DNA of 64,000 bases, taken from assembly GCA_022711435.1 (NCBI GenBank), contig JAKLFB010000001.1:248001-312000 (forward strand). The letters are read 5' to 3'. Of the stretch, positions 39,201 to 49,317 are shown piece after piece. Within the stretch, counting starts at the first letter, position 1, and every line of letters starts with the position of its first letter. The notes under the pieces are model-generated. The model was not told where the DNA came from, searched no databases, and saw only the letters and a program-made list of their open reading frames with translations. Made by a program: the position numbers and the translations under genes. This DNA comes from Verrucomicrobiota bacterium (lineage in GTDB: Bacteria > Verrucomicrobiota > Verrucomicrobiia > Limisphaerales > UBA1319).

Positions 39201-42200
39201 TATTGGCATCGAAACCAAACTCCTTGCCGGTGATGGGATCCTCGAGGATGCACGCAGCCTTGGCCTCGGCTTTCACGCCTCCTTTGCCTTTCACGTAGCC
39301 CTCGACGCACCATTCGGGATCGCCGAAATCGCAGCTGGAATCGACCTTGCCGGCAAACCTGGCTTCGAGGCCGACGACAAAGCCGGCCTCGATTTTCGCC
39401 GCATAGCGCACATAGCCCAGACCAGGAATGAGCACCCGGCCCGTGAACAGGTCGGGAGTTCGAGGGCCGATCAAGACGGAGATCTCTCCCTCGGCGCCGG
39501 CGTTGATGTTGCCTTCCAAGCCGAGAAGGTAGTCCTCACAGCAGGTGCAAGTCTCGCCCTGGAACCTAAGCGTGAGATGGCTTTCATTCACGTGAGCCCA
39601 TCCTGCGGTGGCGGCTTCCACCATGCGGTTGACGACGCTTTCGAAATCGAATTTCAGGCCCAGCTGGCCGCCCAAGCACGCGGGCTTGAACTTCTTGGGA
39701 TCACACTGGCAGATGCGTCCGAGGTTCAGAGTGGGCAGGGACGGCTGGGAGAAGGTCGAGAAGATATCCGCGCGGTAGTAGGCGTCTTCGAGCAGTTGCT
39801 CGAGCGTCCGCCGGCCGATTCGAGGCACGCGCGGTTCGGTCCACTCCTGGATTTTGGGAGGCTCAACCCAGGTGACATCCACATCGAGGAGCTCGACCAT
39901 GTGCATGAACAGGTTGTAAGGGATCAGCGCGGTGCCGCAGAGGACCGACCAGCCGATCGTGCCCGCCGCGGAGGCGGCCTCGGAGACGGCGCCGGCGGCC
40001 TGGATTCGGCCCCCAGCTTGGGCGGCCATCGCCCCCGCGGGCTTTCGGACGCAGATCAGCGGCACCTCGACGGTGCTTTTCGCGGGCAAGGTTCCGACGT
40101 TGGTGATCAAGGGCGTCAGGATCCAGCGCGGATGATCGGGGAAATCGATCGTCATGTTCTGCGCGGCGATCAGGCCGTGGTTGGTGATCTTGAGGACGAT
40201 CTGGTGGACGTTGCCCTGGACCTGAGTCAGGTCGATGAACGGCGGCTCGACCGTCACCACGGGCACGGGCACGGCCGTCTCATAGGTCGTGTCCAAAACG
40301 ATCCGGGTGCGGTCCTCGATCTCGATCTCCTCGACGGTCCACGTGTAGCGCACGAGCTGGCTGCGCAGGAAGACGCACTGTTCGGTCCAGGCGCCTGGCT
40401 GGATCTCGATCGAGCCGGAGGCCATGTCGTGTTTCGGGGAGGAAACCTGGAGGCTATAAGCGCCTTCGCGCAGGCCGCGGACGACAAACTGGCCGCTGGC
40501 ATCGGACTGGCCGGTGATCACGACGGCGCCGGTGTAGGGATCGGTCAGGATGATGGTTGCGCCGTCGACATTCGTGAGATTCTGTCCGTAATAAGCGCGC
40601 TCGTCCTGGATCGTCAGGCGAAGGTCGCCGATGGCGGTCGAGACATTGCGGAAAGCATACGGCACCGAGACGCCCGCGGCTGTGCCCGAGACGGCCAGGG
40701 CGCCGGTGTATTCGCCCAGATCGAGATCCTCGCCGGGCGCGAGCTGCAGCTCGATCGGGTGCGTCTGGCCCGGTTCGAGCGATGGCAAGGGATTGGCGGA
40801 CACGACATGCATCCAGGTCAGATCCGGCAGCACAACACGGAGGGGGCCGGTGGCGGCGCCCCCGATGTTGGCGACCTCCATCCGATAAATCGAGGATTGG
40901 CCTCGGAGCATGCCTCCCTCGAGCGAATCGGGGAACACGCGGATCTGGGGGCGCAACGGCCGGATCGAGAGGATCACCTCGGCCTCCGCGATAATGCCCT
41001 CGGCGCTGCCGATTTGAATGACGATGGATCGGAGCGCGCTTTCGTTGAGCAGGGATTGAACGGTATAGCGAACCGGGATCGTGCTCGAGCCCTCGATGCG
41101 GGGCGCGACCTCGACCTGGGTGCTGAGGCCGCTGGCGGCTTGGATGGTAGCCGTCAGGCCCGTGATCGGGATGTCGCTCCAATTGGCGAGATCGAGCGTG
41201 CCGGTCGCCGTCTCGAGGGCGTTGATTTCGTGAAAGGCATCGTCGGGGGTGATCCGCATGCCCAGGAGGACAAACTCGTCCTGGACAGGCGCCGCAGCCA
41301 TTCCGGGGTGCATGGCGCCGATCGAGAATCGTCCGGCCTCGCCCGGAGACGGCGTGAAAATGGCGTTGAACCGGCCGTTGGCATCGGTCGTGGCTTCGAG
41401 GGTTCGCACGGTGCCATTGACCTGGACTTGGATGTACACGAGCACAAATGGGGCGGGCTCGCCCGTGGGTCTGACAGCGCGGCCTTCGAGTGCGATGGGC
41501 GTGCCGGCGGCGGCTTGAGAGACCGCGGTTTCGACCGTGACGGTGTAGGCGGGATCCGCGTGAAGGGGAGTGGCGCTGATCGTGATGTTGTTTTCCTCGA
41601 TGGTTTCCTCGAGGTTGTTGTTGGCGTCGGCAACAGCAATGATCCAGTAATCGCCGGCGGGGAGCGGCAATCGAGGTGTGATCGTCCGTTCGACCTTTTG
41701 GCTCACGGGTATGGTGTTGGAGCAGACCTGCTGTTCCAGGAGAGAATCCTGATTGTCGAGGATGGGATCGGTGGAGAGATACACCTTTTGGATCCAGGCG
41801 CCGGAAGCGGGCGCCAGGCCCTGATTCGCGAGGGAATAGGCGATCGAGATCGGCGCCTCGGTCAAGGCATTGGTTGGGAAGGTGAGATGGCGGATCACCA
41901 GGTCGGGAAGGTCGCGGTCGGATACGACCAGCGTGGCGGAGGCCGGCTGAATGCCGGTTGCCGATGCCGTCAGGTGAACCGTCTGGTTCCCGTCCACGAT
42001 CCCATCCTGCAAGGTGTGGACCTCGAAGATGACAGATTCCTGGTTGGCGGGCAGCAGGACGGTTGAGGGCACGGCTGCCTCGGTGGTATCGCTCGAGAGC
42101 AGCGTGACGAGGACGGCCTGGTTGGTGGCGGTGTTCAGCGCGAGCGTGCCAGTGGTGGCCGGGCTCAGGCCTTCCGCCACGAGGCTTCGCTCGAGGGTGA

Positions 42201-45200
42201 AGCGGAGAGCGGGGCTATCGTTTTCGGCGATCTCGATGGTGTCCGGGATGGCCTCGAACAGGCGCACGCTGACGGTCGAGTCCATGACAAAGGCGCGGAC
42301 GGTGACGGGCCGCGCGCCGGTGACGACATCGTCGTCGACGGGCAGGATGGGGAAGCCCAACCGGGTTGCGCCCGCTGGAATGGCCAGGCGGTTGGGAACC
42401 CACAAGGCGTCCGGGTTGCTACTTTCGAGTTCGAACACCAATTGCCGGTTGCTGGCGGCGTTGCGCGTGACGGAGGCGATCCCCATCTGCGCCCCGGCGT
42501 CCTCGGCAACGCTCAGGGGCGCGATCTCGACGCGGACCCCGGGCCAGTCGTTGTCCTCGATGACAATGGGCGCCGAGGCTTGGGCGTGGCCGAAGGCTGT
42601 GGCGATGACATCGTAGGCAGTGTCAGCCTCGAGCAGATCGTCTTCGGCGGCTTCGAGGACAAAAGTCGCCGACGTTTCGTTGGCCGGGATGGTCGATGTT
42701 TGAGGCAGCGTCAATTGTCCGGGGTAGTAGGCGCTGATCTTCACCTCGAGCGGCTGGGGCAGTGCCGTGTCGCGGCTGACGGTGGCGACAACAACGCCGC
42801 CCTCGCGGACACTGGGTTGCTCGAAACGCAGCGAGAGCCGATGGATGTCCGTGTCGATCACCGCGATCGATGTGCTGTCTCCGGCGAACGCATCCGTCGC
42901 TACCCGGACCAGGACGGTTTGAGGGCCATCGACAACACCGTCGGCAACCACCTGCATATCGAACGAAGCCGAGTTTTGCCCGGCAGGTATCTCGACTTGG
43001 CCGGGCATCGTGAGCTCGCTGGGATCGCTGTTGGTGATCGTCACCAGCACGGGATTCGCTGGGTTGCCGTTGTGACTGACCGTGGCTCGGAGGATTGGAT
43101 CCGAGGCGTTTTCGGCGATCTGCCGGGCGGGGATTTGCAGGGTGAGAATGCTGGCAATCCGGGTTGTGTTCGTTGCGGCGCCGAGGTTGTTGGCCTCGAC
43201 AGCCTCGATGAGCGTTTCCGCGGCGTCGGTTCGGATTGCGAGGTAATATTCACCCGCAGTTGCGGCGGGCGGCAGGGCAATCCGCTGGGTTTGGACCAGG
43301 AATTGGCCGGCGGCCAGCGGATTGGTGATGGTGATCGAGAGGAGCGATTGGGCGGGGGTAATGGCGGGATCGGCGCTGATCAGGACGGTTTCGGTCCACG
43401 GCCGGCCGGGCGGGATCGCGCCCTGGTTGATCGTCGTCCAGGAGAGATCGATGGCTTGGCCGGGCCAGGCATAGGCAGGAGCGATCACATCCGAGACCGC
43501 CAGGTCGGGCAGCGGAGGCAACTGGAGGGCGATGGCCGGACTCGAAGCGGCGTTGTTGGTTTTGTTCATTTCCGGCTGCTGCCCGTAGGCATCCGTCTTC
43601 AGCCAGAGTGAATAGCTGCCCGACGCGGGATTGGCTTCGAGGGGAATGGCCACCAAAGCGGTATTGGTATAGCGGGCCCCAGGGGCCAACGGCGATACCT
43701 CGGTGGCGGGCGCATCCTGCAGGAATCGAGCGCTATCGAGACCGCCCGATGGCGAGAACCAGAGCTGATCCCGCCATGCGGCGCTGGCCGCGGCGGATCC
43801 CGCGTTCTTCACCACCCAGGCGACCGGCAATACCTGGCCGAACTGAGCGGTCGATGGCGCCGTGACCGACTCGACAGTGAGATCGGCGGCGAGCAGGCGC
43901 GTGCCCTGCTCGGCGACCTTGAGGTTGTTGGTTTCATTCAGCTCGAACACCTCGCCGCGGCTGTCGATCTCGACCGCCAGAAAGCGGGCCTTGTCAGTTC
44001 CGGCGGGCAGGAGGACCGATTGGGTTCGGACCAGCCCAGCGGCGGCGGCCAGTGAATTGGAGCCGATGATCGAGATGAGCTCCTCTCGCTGGGTGCCGGT
44101 TGCGTCCGCCGCCAGATAGATCGTCTCGGTCCACGGGGCGGCGGCGATGCGGGCGCCCTGATTTGTGATTGTCCAGGACACGGCCATTGGCTGTCCCAGC
44201 GCGATGGCGGGCGGCGCTTGGATGGCTGTGATCTGCAAGTCCGGGTATGGACCCAGAACGGATATTCGAGTGATTGTGGCGGTGTTGTTCTGCTCGGCGT
44301 CGCGCGCGGGATCATACTCGAAGACCTGGTTGTCCGCATCGGTTTCCACCGAGACATGCAGGACTCCCACGCCGCGCTGGCCGTCCGGCAACTGGAAGGA
44401 ATGCTGCCGAGCAATGGCGACTCCGGGGGGGATCATTCCGGCGGCGGAGGTGTCGCAGGGGATTCGAGCCTCGAGCAACGTCTCGCTCGTGGTGGCGTTG
44501 AGGATGACCAGGCGATCCTGCCAGTTCCCGCGAAGGGGTAGAATGCCCGAGTTGCGGTCCTGCCAGTGAATGGTGATTGACGCGCCCGACTGCAGGCCGG
44601 ACACGGGTTCGGCCCGCAAGTCGGTTGCCGCCAAATCGAGCGTCGCATCAAAGTCCGTTTCCGCCGTGTTGTTCTGCTCGGCGACGGCGTGTCCGACGGG
44701 AACAAACTCGTAGATCTGATCGGCGGAATCGGCAATGACCATCACGCGATAACGCCCCGCGCTCTCCAGCGGGCATTCGATGATGCCGGGCAGTGTGGAT
44801 GCGGGGAGCAGCGAGGTCTCGACCGCCAGTTCAACATTGGTGACTTGGATTCCGGTGTTCAAGTTGCGGATCTGAATGCGCTGTCGTAACCCGCTCGAGG
44901 TTTCGCGATTGCCGCGGTTGGCCAAGGTCCAGGAGACATTCAGCGAGGCGCCGCCGGCGATCGGAGTTGGGCGGATGTCCTCGATGACGAGATCGGGGTA
45001 GTTGGCCAACTGGACGACGAAGGCATTCGTCGAGATCAAGTCATTATCGCCTTCCATGACAAACTCAGGAATTCGATTGCCGTAATCGGCGTGGGCGATC
45101 AGGAAGCACGCGCCGCTGAGGCCCTCGGGCAGACTGGCTTGAGCGTCGACGGTATAGCCTTGACCCGGTTCGAGGATCCCAGAGCGTTCGAACTGGCCCA

Positions 45201-48200
45201 GTGTCCGATCATCCGCGTCTCCGTACACTTCGTTGGTCGAAACGACAACCCGGTCCATCCATGGCCCGGCTGGCGTCGGATGCGAGCCCGCATTCCGGAC
45301 GGTGAACGAGAACGACACGGTCTGGCCGCTCTGGAAATTCGTTCCCGCGGGCGGGGAGATTGCCGCTACTTGCAGATTTGGGAAGTCCACAGTGCCGGTG
45401 GGCACGACTTGCACGTCCAGCACATACGGTTCCCACGCGCTGTCCATTTCGGCGGCCGTTCGGACCAGGGCGAAATAGTCGCCGTCCTGAGTGATGCGCA
45501 CTTCCGCGACGCCGTCGAACGGGCGTCCGCTTCCGGCCTCGATTTGATAGCCATTGGCGGCGTCATAAACGCCCACGATGGGCGAGCCATGGCTGGATTG
45601 CGATGCGCGCATGCTGAGAAACACGGTCGAGCCGTTGGTGAGCGCCGACAACCGGTGGTAGTCCAGGTCAACGCGGGTCTGCAGTGCGCCAGCCACGCTG
45701 GCAATCCGCCGGTCGCCGCTGATTGCCAGTTCGACAGGCGATGCCGATCCCAGGTTTCCGTTGTCTTCGGTTTCGAGCTGGAGGGGCGGGCGGGCCAGGG
45801 TGATGCGGAGCTGGTATTCGCCGATCTGATCAAACGTGTGGCTGACCGCGACGGTGTAAGTGCCGGCTGCGGGCAGGACAACGGGTGCGGTCTGGCCCGA
45901 GCCCTCGCTGGTGAAGCCGGCCAGTTGGGTCCCCTGGAGATCGCGGACGATGATCTGCCAATACCATCCGTAACCCGAGTAACCTCCGCCCTGGTTGGAC
46001 AGGGCCACGCTCAGACGGTCTCCCTCTTGCCCCGCAAAGCTCCAGTAATCCACATCGGCCGTGCTGCTCAGGTTGCCCCGGCCCATCCCCGTCCGAAGCC
46101 CGCTGCCCGCCGGATCCTCGGCGCCCATCGGCTCCGCCAATGAACTGGCCGTGTCGGCGGTGTCGTTGGCCCGGTTCTCCATCACATAGCCGGCCAGGTT
46201 GACCACGCTAAATCGACGTTCGAAATCGCCGGCCATCGGCGTCCCCCACTGATCCTTGAGGCTGGCCTTGACCTGGAACCGATACGATCCGGGCTGCAGA
46301 GGAGCGCCTTGGATCATGGAATGGACGGTCACGCCTCCGCTGTAGCCGGCGGCCAGGATCGGATAGAGATTGTCATCGGCGGTGTCGAACTGGCCATCGG
46401 GACCGGCGCTCCGCAGATCGTAGCTATTGGGATCGGCGGCCCCCTCGGCTTGGAGATCCTTGGTGAAAGTGATGGTCAGCCGATCCAGGAGAGCTGTCGA
46501 TCCCTCGAGGGGCAGGCTGACATCGGCCACCGCCAAGGGCGCTTGATCGGCGAAATCCAGCTCGAGCAGGTATTGCGCCCACAAGCCGCCCATGCCATTG
46601 ACGCCGGTGACGGCCACCGAATAGGGGCCGCCGGCGCTGGCGGGGATCGTGTAGTGGAGGCGGTTGTCGGGAGGCGTGTTGGTGGCGACCGGCTCATTCG
46701 AGCGATAGAGGATGAGCAGAGCCTGCAGATCGCTGGTCGAGGGCTGAGTCAGGCTCAGCGTGATGGCGGTCAGGTCGGCCAGATTGCCCAGCCGGTAGAA
46801 ATCAGTGTCGCTGGCCCAGAGGAATCCGGCGGCTCTGGCCTGTTGGTGTCCGGCGGTCGAGGTCCAGAGCAGGTCGTTGGCGATGCCGGGGTGCGCATTG
46901 TCCTCGGTTTCGAGCTGGAGGGGCGGGCGGGCCAGGGTGATGCGGAGCTGGTATTCGCCGATCTGATCAAACGTGTGGCTGACCGCGACGGTGTAAGTGC
47001 CGGCTGCGGGCAGGACAACGGGTGCGGTCTGGCCCGAGCCCTCGCTGGTGAAGCCGGCCAGTTGGGTCCCCTGGAGATCGCGGACGATGATCTGCCAATA
47101 CCATCCGTAACCCGAGTAACCTCCGCCCTGGTTGGACAGGGCCACGCTCAGACGGTCTCCCTCTTGCCCCGCAAAGCTCCAGTAATCCACATCGGCCGTG
47201 CTGCTCAGGTTGCCCCGGCCCATCCCCGTCCGAAGCCCGCTGGCGGCCGGATCTTCGGCTTGCAGAAAAGCATCGAGAGGAGTGGCGCCTTCGGGGACAT
47301 CGTTATCCCGGTTTTCGAGCACAAAATTTGGAATATTGGTGATCGAGAAAAACCGGACAAAATTGGTGGCGATGGCGTTGCCAGCGGGATCCTGGACCGA
47401 TTGGCTGATGGAGAATCGGTAATCGCCCGGCTGCAGAGGTCCATCGGTGATGCGGAAATCGAGCTGAGTCCCGCCCGAATAAGGATCAAGGACCAGGCGA
47501 TACCGGGCATCGTCGGCGGTTTCGGGGGTATGATCGGGACCGATGCTGATGAGCTGGACGGCATTCATCGGGTCGGCGGGGAAAGGATCGACTGGATTGG
47601 GCCAGCCATCCTGGTCTTGATCGGCGCCGGGAACCTCGATCACTCCCACCAGCGATTCCGTGCCGGCGGCATCGCTCCAGAATCCGGAGGGCGTCATGAT
47701 GACCGAATCCTCCTCGTCTGAATTGGTCGGCTCGCCGGTATTCCAGTGGGCAAACGACAGAGGGTCGCCGCTGGTCCAGGCGAATGTTCCTTCCTGGGCT
47801 GAGTCATTGAGCCCGATCCACACCGAGCCATATGGGCCGAATGCGCGGCGTGCCCATTCGTTTTCGGCTGGATCGTTCAATGTGATGAGATGGCCGCCGA
47901 GCGAAACGGCGTAAGACTCGGCGGAGGGCCATGTCATTCCGGCCGGTGTCACTTTGTATGCGTGGCCGCCGTAAGTCCAGGGCGGTTGGTTCAGCGCATT
48001 GATCGCGCTGGCGATCGCTTCATTCCAGACGATCGAGAAGCGATCCACGACGCTGGCCGACACGGTTTGGGATTCAGGCAAGCTCACCGAAATCACCCGG
48101 GGCGGCATGCCATCGACCACCTCGATCTCGATCAGGTACTGGGCGCGAAGGTTCAGGTTCGGGGCGGGCGTGCTGACCCGCAGGAAGAAGACGCCATCGG

Positions 48201-49317
48201 CGGCCGCGACATGATTCAGTTGCCCGCCCGTCTGCGAGACCAGCGGGCTGGCGTCCGCGGCGCTCTCGATGGACATTGTGAGGCTGTTGGTGTCCGCGGT
48301 GCTGGGCGACGGGAAGAGGGCGTTGACACGAATCGTATTGCCCGCGTTGAGAATCCCCAGGTGATAGCAATCTCCATAGGGATCGTTGGCAGGCAGCGCG
48401 CCCGCAATCCGTCCGTGGAGAGCCCCGGGCAAAATGGACCAGCTCAGAGTGTTGGGCGCCGACTGTGCATCGTTGTTCTCGCGCTCGAGCGGCCATTGTT
48501 TGGACCGGTCCAGGCGCAGCCGGTACTGCGCGGGGGCAGCCTCGGCGTGGACCATCACGTAATAGAACCCGGAAGCGGGGATGGGAAAAACCTGGACCTG
48601 ATTGAATGCGCCGGACGGGCCTTCGCCGGAGGCGATTTCCTGGCCGCTCGAATTGCGAAGGCTCAGGCGCGGATTCACCGGGGAATCGGCCTCCAGAAAC
48701 AGGGTGATCTGGCCGCCCGCCTCGGCGTCGAACCGCCAGTAATCGATGTCGCTTGCGAGCGCGAAGCTGCCTTGCCCCATGCCGGTCAAGAAGCCGTTGC
48801 CGGCTGGAGTCTCGATCGATGGCAGGACCGTCGCGCCGGGCAGAGAATCGTTTTCGGTATTTTCGATCCGGCCGGCGGGCGGGTCGACGATGACGAACTC
48901 GCGTGCGAAAGGGGGGATCGTCCGGCCCAGATCGTCGACCAGGACAGCCGTCGTTTCGAACCGCCATTTGCCCGGCTGAAGAGGATTGACGGGAAGGATC
49001 AACTGGACCGTTCGAGCATCGACGAGTGCGGGCACGACGGCACAGGCCATGTCGTCGCTGTCATCCCAGGAGCTGTTGGGACCGGCGGTGCGCAATCCGT
49101 AGGCAGCCGGGTTCGCGGCCGAGTTCGGATCCAGATCGCGGCTGGCCTGGATCCGGAAGCTGTCAATCGCGATCGAGCCGGCGAATCCCGGATCGGGCAG
49201 CGTGGCGTTCTCGATCGCGGCGGGCGGCTCGGCTGCTTCCAAGGCACGAGCGCCGAAGAATATGCAGCCGGCCACGATCGTGGACCACAAAAAACGAAAC
49301 AGCCTGGAAAAGATCAT
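36265..49317 (-). CDS. Giant secreted mosaic protein (4350 residues): PPC, C-type lectin, CARDB, Calx-beta modules and Cys-rich core
   Basis: An uninterrupted 4350-codon gene with an N-terminal signal peptide (FLWSTIVAGCIFFGARALEA). By eye: bacterial pre-peptidase-type domains (DVDYWSF-like blocks) at about 150-400 and again to 1200; a C-type lectin domain at about 443-562 (SLGGHLITLND, VWIGLNDSAQEG); two identical modules at 692-807 and 1071-1186. CARDB repeats follow at about 1310-2050, Calx-beta repeats at about 2056-2470 and more CARDB to 2600. Then a carboxypeptidase-regulatory-like module (about 2923-2990), a Cys-rich unique region (about 3196-3400) and an immunoglobulin-like C-terminus. 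Such proteins bind calcium and polysaccharide or act as adhesins. I see no enzymatic motif and no sorting signal. Upstream, 49318-49468 is AT-rich around 49401-49435. Confidence 0.85.
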   Translation of the reverse strand: MIFSRLFRFLWSTIVAGCIFFGARALEAAEPPAAIENATLPDPGFAGSIAIDSFRIQASRDLDPNSAANPAAYGLRTAGPNSSWDDSDDMACAVVPALVDARTVQLILPVNPLQPGKWRFETTAVLVDDLGRTIPPFAREFVIVDPPAGRIENTENDSLPGATVLPSIETPAGNGFLTGMGQGSFALASDIDYWRFDAEAGGQITLFLEADSPVNPRLSLRNSSGQEIASGEGPSGAFNQVQVFPIPASGFYYVMVHAEAAPAQYRLRLDRSKQWPLERENNDAQSAPNTLSWSILPGALHGRIAGALPANDPYGDCYHLGILNAGNTIRVNALFPSPSTADTNSLTMSIESAADASPLVSQTGGQLNHVAAADGVFFLRVSTPAPNLNLRAQYLIEIEVVDGMPPRVISVSLPESQTVSASVVDRFSIVWNEAIASAINALNQPPWTYGGHAYKVTPAGMTWPSAESYAVSLGGHLITLNDPAENEWARRAFGPYGSVWIGLNDSAQEGTFAWTSGDPLSFAHWNTGEPTNSDEEDSVIMTPSGFWSDAAGTESLVGVIEVPGADQDQDGWPNPVDPFPADPMNAVQLISIGPDHTPETADDARYRLVLDPYSGGTQLDFRITDGPLQPGDYRFSISQSVQDPAGNAIATNFVRFFSITNIPNFVLENRDNDVPEGATPLDAFLQAEDPAASGLRTGMGRGNLSSTADVDYWSFAGQEGDRLSVALSNQGGGYSGYGWYWQIIVRDLQGTQLAGFTSEGSGQTAPVVLPAAGTYTVAVSHTFDQIGEYQLRITLARPPLQLETEDNAHPGIANDLLWTSTAGHQQARAAGFLWASDTDFYRLGNLADLTAITLSLTQPSTSDLQALLILYRSNEPVATNTPPDNRLHYTIPASAGGPYSVAVTGVNGMGGLWAQYLLELDFADQAPLAVADVSLPLEGSTALLDRLTITFTKDLQAEGAADPNSYDLRSAGPDGQFDTADDNLYPILAAGYSGGVTVHSMIQGAPLQPGSYRFQVKASLKDQWGTPMAGDFERRFSVVNLAGYVMENRANDTADTASSLAEPMGAEDPAGSGLRTGMGRGNLSSTADVDYWSFAGQEGDRLSVALSNQGGGYSGYGWYWQIIVRDLQGTQLAGFTSEGSGQTAPVVLPAAGTYTVAVSHTFDQIGEYQLRITLARPPLQLETEDNGNLGSASPVELAISGDRRIASVAGALQTRVDLDYHRLSALTNGSTVFLSMRASQSSHGSPIVGVYDAANGYQIEAGSGRPFDGVAEVRITQDGDYFALVRTAAEMDSAWEPYVLDVQVVPTGTVDFPNLQVAAISPPAGTNFQSGQTVSFSFTVRNAGSHPTPAGPWMDRVVVSTNEVYGDADDRTLGQFERSGILEPGQGYTVDAQASLPEGLSGACFLIAHADYGNRIPEFVMEGDNDLISTNAFVVQLANYPDLVIEDIRPTPIAGGASLNVSWTLANRGNRETSSGLRQRIQIRNLNTGIQVTNVELAVETSLLPASTLPGIIECPLESAGRYRVMVIADSADQIYEFVPVGHAVAEQNNTAETDFDATLDLAATDLRAEPVSGLQSGASITIHWQDRNSGILPLRGNWQDRLVILNATTSETLLEARIPCDTSAAGMIPPGVAIARQHSFQLPDGQRGVGVLHVSVETDADNQVFEYDPARDAEQNNTATITRISVLGPYPDLQITAIQAPPAIALGQPMAVSWTITNQGARIAAAPWTETIYLAADATGTQREELISIIGSNSLAAAAGLVRTQSVLLPAGTDKARFLAVEIDSRGEVFELNETNNLKVAEQGTRLLAADLTVESVTAPSTAQFGQVLPVAWVVKNAGSAAASAAWRDQLWFSPSGGLDSARFLQDAPATEVSPLAPGARYTNTALVAIPLEANPASGSYSLWLKTDAYGQQPEMNKTNNAASSPAIALQLPPLPDLAVSDVIAPAYAWPGQAIDLSWTTINQGAIPPGRPWTETVLISADPAITPAQSLLSITITNPLAAGQFLVQTQRIALPPAATAGEYYLAIRTDAAETLIEAVEANNLGAATNTTRIASILTLQIPARQIAENASDPILRATVSHNGNPANPVLVTITNSDPSELTMPGQVEIPAGQNSASFDMQVVADGVVDGPQTVLVRVATDAFAGDSTSIAVIDTDIHRLSLRFEQPSVREGGVVVATVSRDTALPQPLEVKISAYYPGQLTLPQTSTIPANETSATFVLEAAEDDLLEADTAYDVIATAFGHAQASAPIVIEDNDWPGVRVEIAPLSVAEDAGAQMGIASVTRNAASNRQLVFELESSNPDALWVPNRLAIPAGATRLGFPILPVDDDVVTGARPVTVRAFVMDSTVSVRLFEAIPDTIEIAENDSPALRFTLERSLVAEGLSPATTGTLALNTATNQAVLVTLLSSDTTEAAVPSTVLLPANQESVIFEVHTLQDGIVDGNQTVHLTASATGIQPASATLVVSDRDLPDLVIRHLTFPTNALTEAPISIAYSLANQGLAPASGAWIQKVYLSTDPILDNQDSLLEQQVCSNTIPVSQKVERTITPRLPLPAGDYWIIAVADANNNLEETIEENNITISATPLHADPAYTVTVETAVSQAAAGTPIALEGRAVRPTGEPAPFVLVYIQVQVNGTVRTLEATTDANGRFNAIFTPSPGEAGRFSIGAMHPGMAAAPVQDEFVLLGMRITPDDAFHEINALETATGTLDLANWSDIPITGLTATIQAASGLSTQVEVAPRIEGSSTIPVRYTVQSLLNESALRSIVIQIGSAEGIIAEAEVILSIRPLRPQIRVFPDSLEGGMLRGQSSIYRMEVANIGGAATGPLRVVLPDLTWMHVVSANPLPSLEPGQTHPIELQLAPGEDLDLGEYTGALAVSGTAAGVSVPYAFRNVSTAIGDLRLTIQDERAYYGQNLTNVDGATIILTDPYTGAVVITGQSDASGQFVVRGLREGAYSLQVSSPKHDMASGSIEIQPGAWTEQCVFLRSQLVRYTWTVEEIEIEDRTRIVLDTTYETAVPVPVVTVEPPFIDLTQVQGNVHQIVLKITNHGLIAAQNMTIDFPDHPRWILTPLITNVGTLPAKSTVEVPLICVRKPAGAMAAQAGGRIQAAGAVSEAASAAGTIGWSVLCGTALIPYNLFMHMVELLDVDVTWVEPPKIQEWTEPRVPRIGRRTLEQLLEDAYYRADIFSTFSQPSLPTLNLGRICQCDPKKFKPACLGGQLGLKFDFESVVNRMVEAATAGWAHVNESHLTLRFQGETCTCCEDYLLGLEGNINAGAEGEISVLIGPRTPDLFTGRVLIPGLGYVRYAAKIEAGFVVGLEARFAGKVDSSCDFGDPEWCVEGYVKGKGGVKAEAKAACILEDPITGKEFGFDANTKIEIMAGGGYFGKDCSNGEKTNKWDWDDLVLTLEVSGEVKMGENEIVKREVKFYAQHLLLKLSSDGAKAAQRFAAAENAFLNTHGPALSMATAPAAFGSPASNRSPLATPAGLSAASSPRLLQSTLLPGSWIPRLNDRNVALAWRPPVPASAAAPHTDAPTELAAAPTRPSATAASQEDVCAKAEIRVEQSAVMTRKAVGATLEVFNETDQALENLSVLISIYDSQGQPADDKFVILSPQLAGIFPAGEIPLDTNGFVTSGEQWLIQPQSSGKARWVILPKDEAAPVEPLQYTVGGAFTYTVGGVPVGRMLLPTPVNVYPNPRLQLKYFLQREVSSDDPFTPEFEPAEPFSLGILVQNAGHGLAKNFSITSAQPKIVENVKGLLVDFDLIGAEINGQTLSPSLQATFGDIGPGEVKAGRWLFTASLLGFFVDYKASFEHDSALGGRETSLIESVDIHELIHAVLAGAPFADGQLDFLANDAIDDLNLPETLYLSDGSTNAVSAVLTATVDSVPTPSNATVRIQAVMPPGWSYLRIPDPAQGRYPLARVVRADGREIPVGTNAWITGYTFTESGQRPIRESTLHLLDYNSSGIYDLTYDVPAGPDRTPPSSSVEALPAESVAQFAVQWSGNDEGGSQVAFFDVYVSVNGQPFVPWLLRTTLPGAIYQGVMGNRYAFYCVATDRAGNQEAAPAANDAQTAATLGDAALDFQIQIGTTHLLAGETNSVPIVLASRLGLDRMAFTLTVEPSRLAELRVEPGASELDRIAFEPESANRVRLLFYALPGSALSGTQAIARLSFATDSQTHSAVVRLIPSDPSGVSSAGENVRQASGTGGRVFLIGREPLLDMPAPGTVRLYGRPGALYRIETTPHLDGASWTPLALAALRNRFADVAIAPAQDPQMFLRGIELEPALPWLEIHSAPPILKLHGTTNTTYELLRATNLLGPWLPAGTILFTNSILERPWSSQGDPALFFRLLRK
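45761..46105 (-). repeat. Internal duplication in the giant gene, downstream copy
   Basis: 345 bases that match 46898-47242 with a single difference near the left end. They encode residues about 1071-1186, including RTGMGRGNLSSTADVDYW and VVLPAAGTYTVAVSHTFD. The offset between the copies is 1137 bp, a multiple of three. Confidence 0.9.
46898..47242 (-). repeat. Internal duplication in the giant gene, upstream copy
   Basis: Partner of 45761-46105, encoding residues about 692-807. The sequence between and around the copies is diverged, so the identity is confined to this block. Confidence 0.9.

Noticed and set aside
39028..42066. A 1012-codon open frame on the + strand opposite the giant gene
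   Set aside because: It lies wholly antisense to a continuous, domain-rich coding frame. Its translation is Asp/Gly/Arg-rich without any recognisable domain, as expected from the GC-rich codon bias of the other strand.
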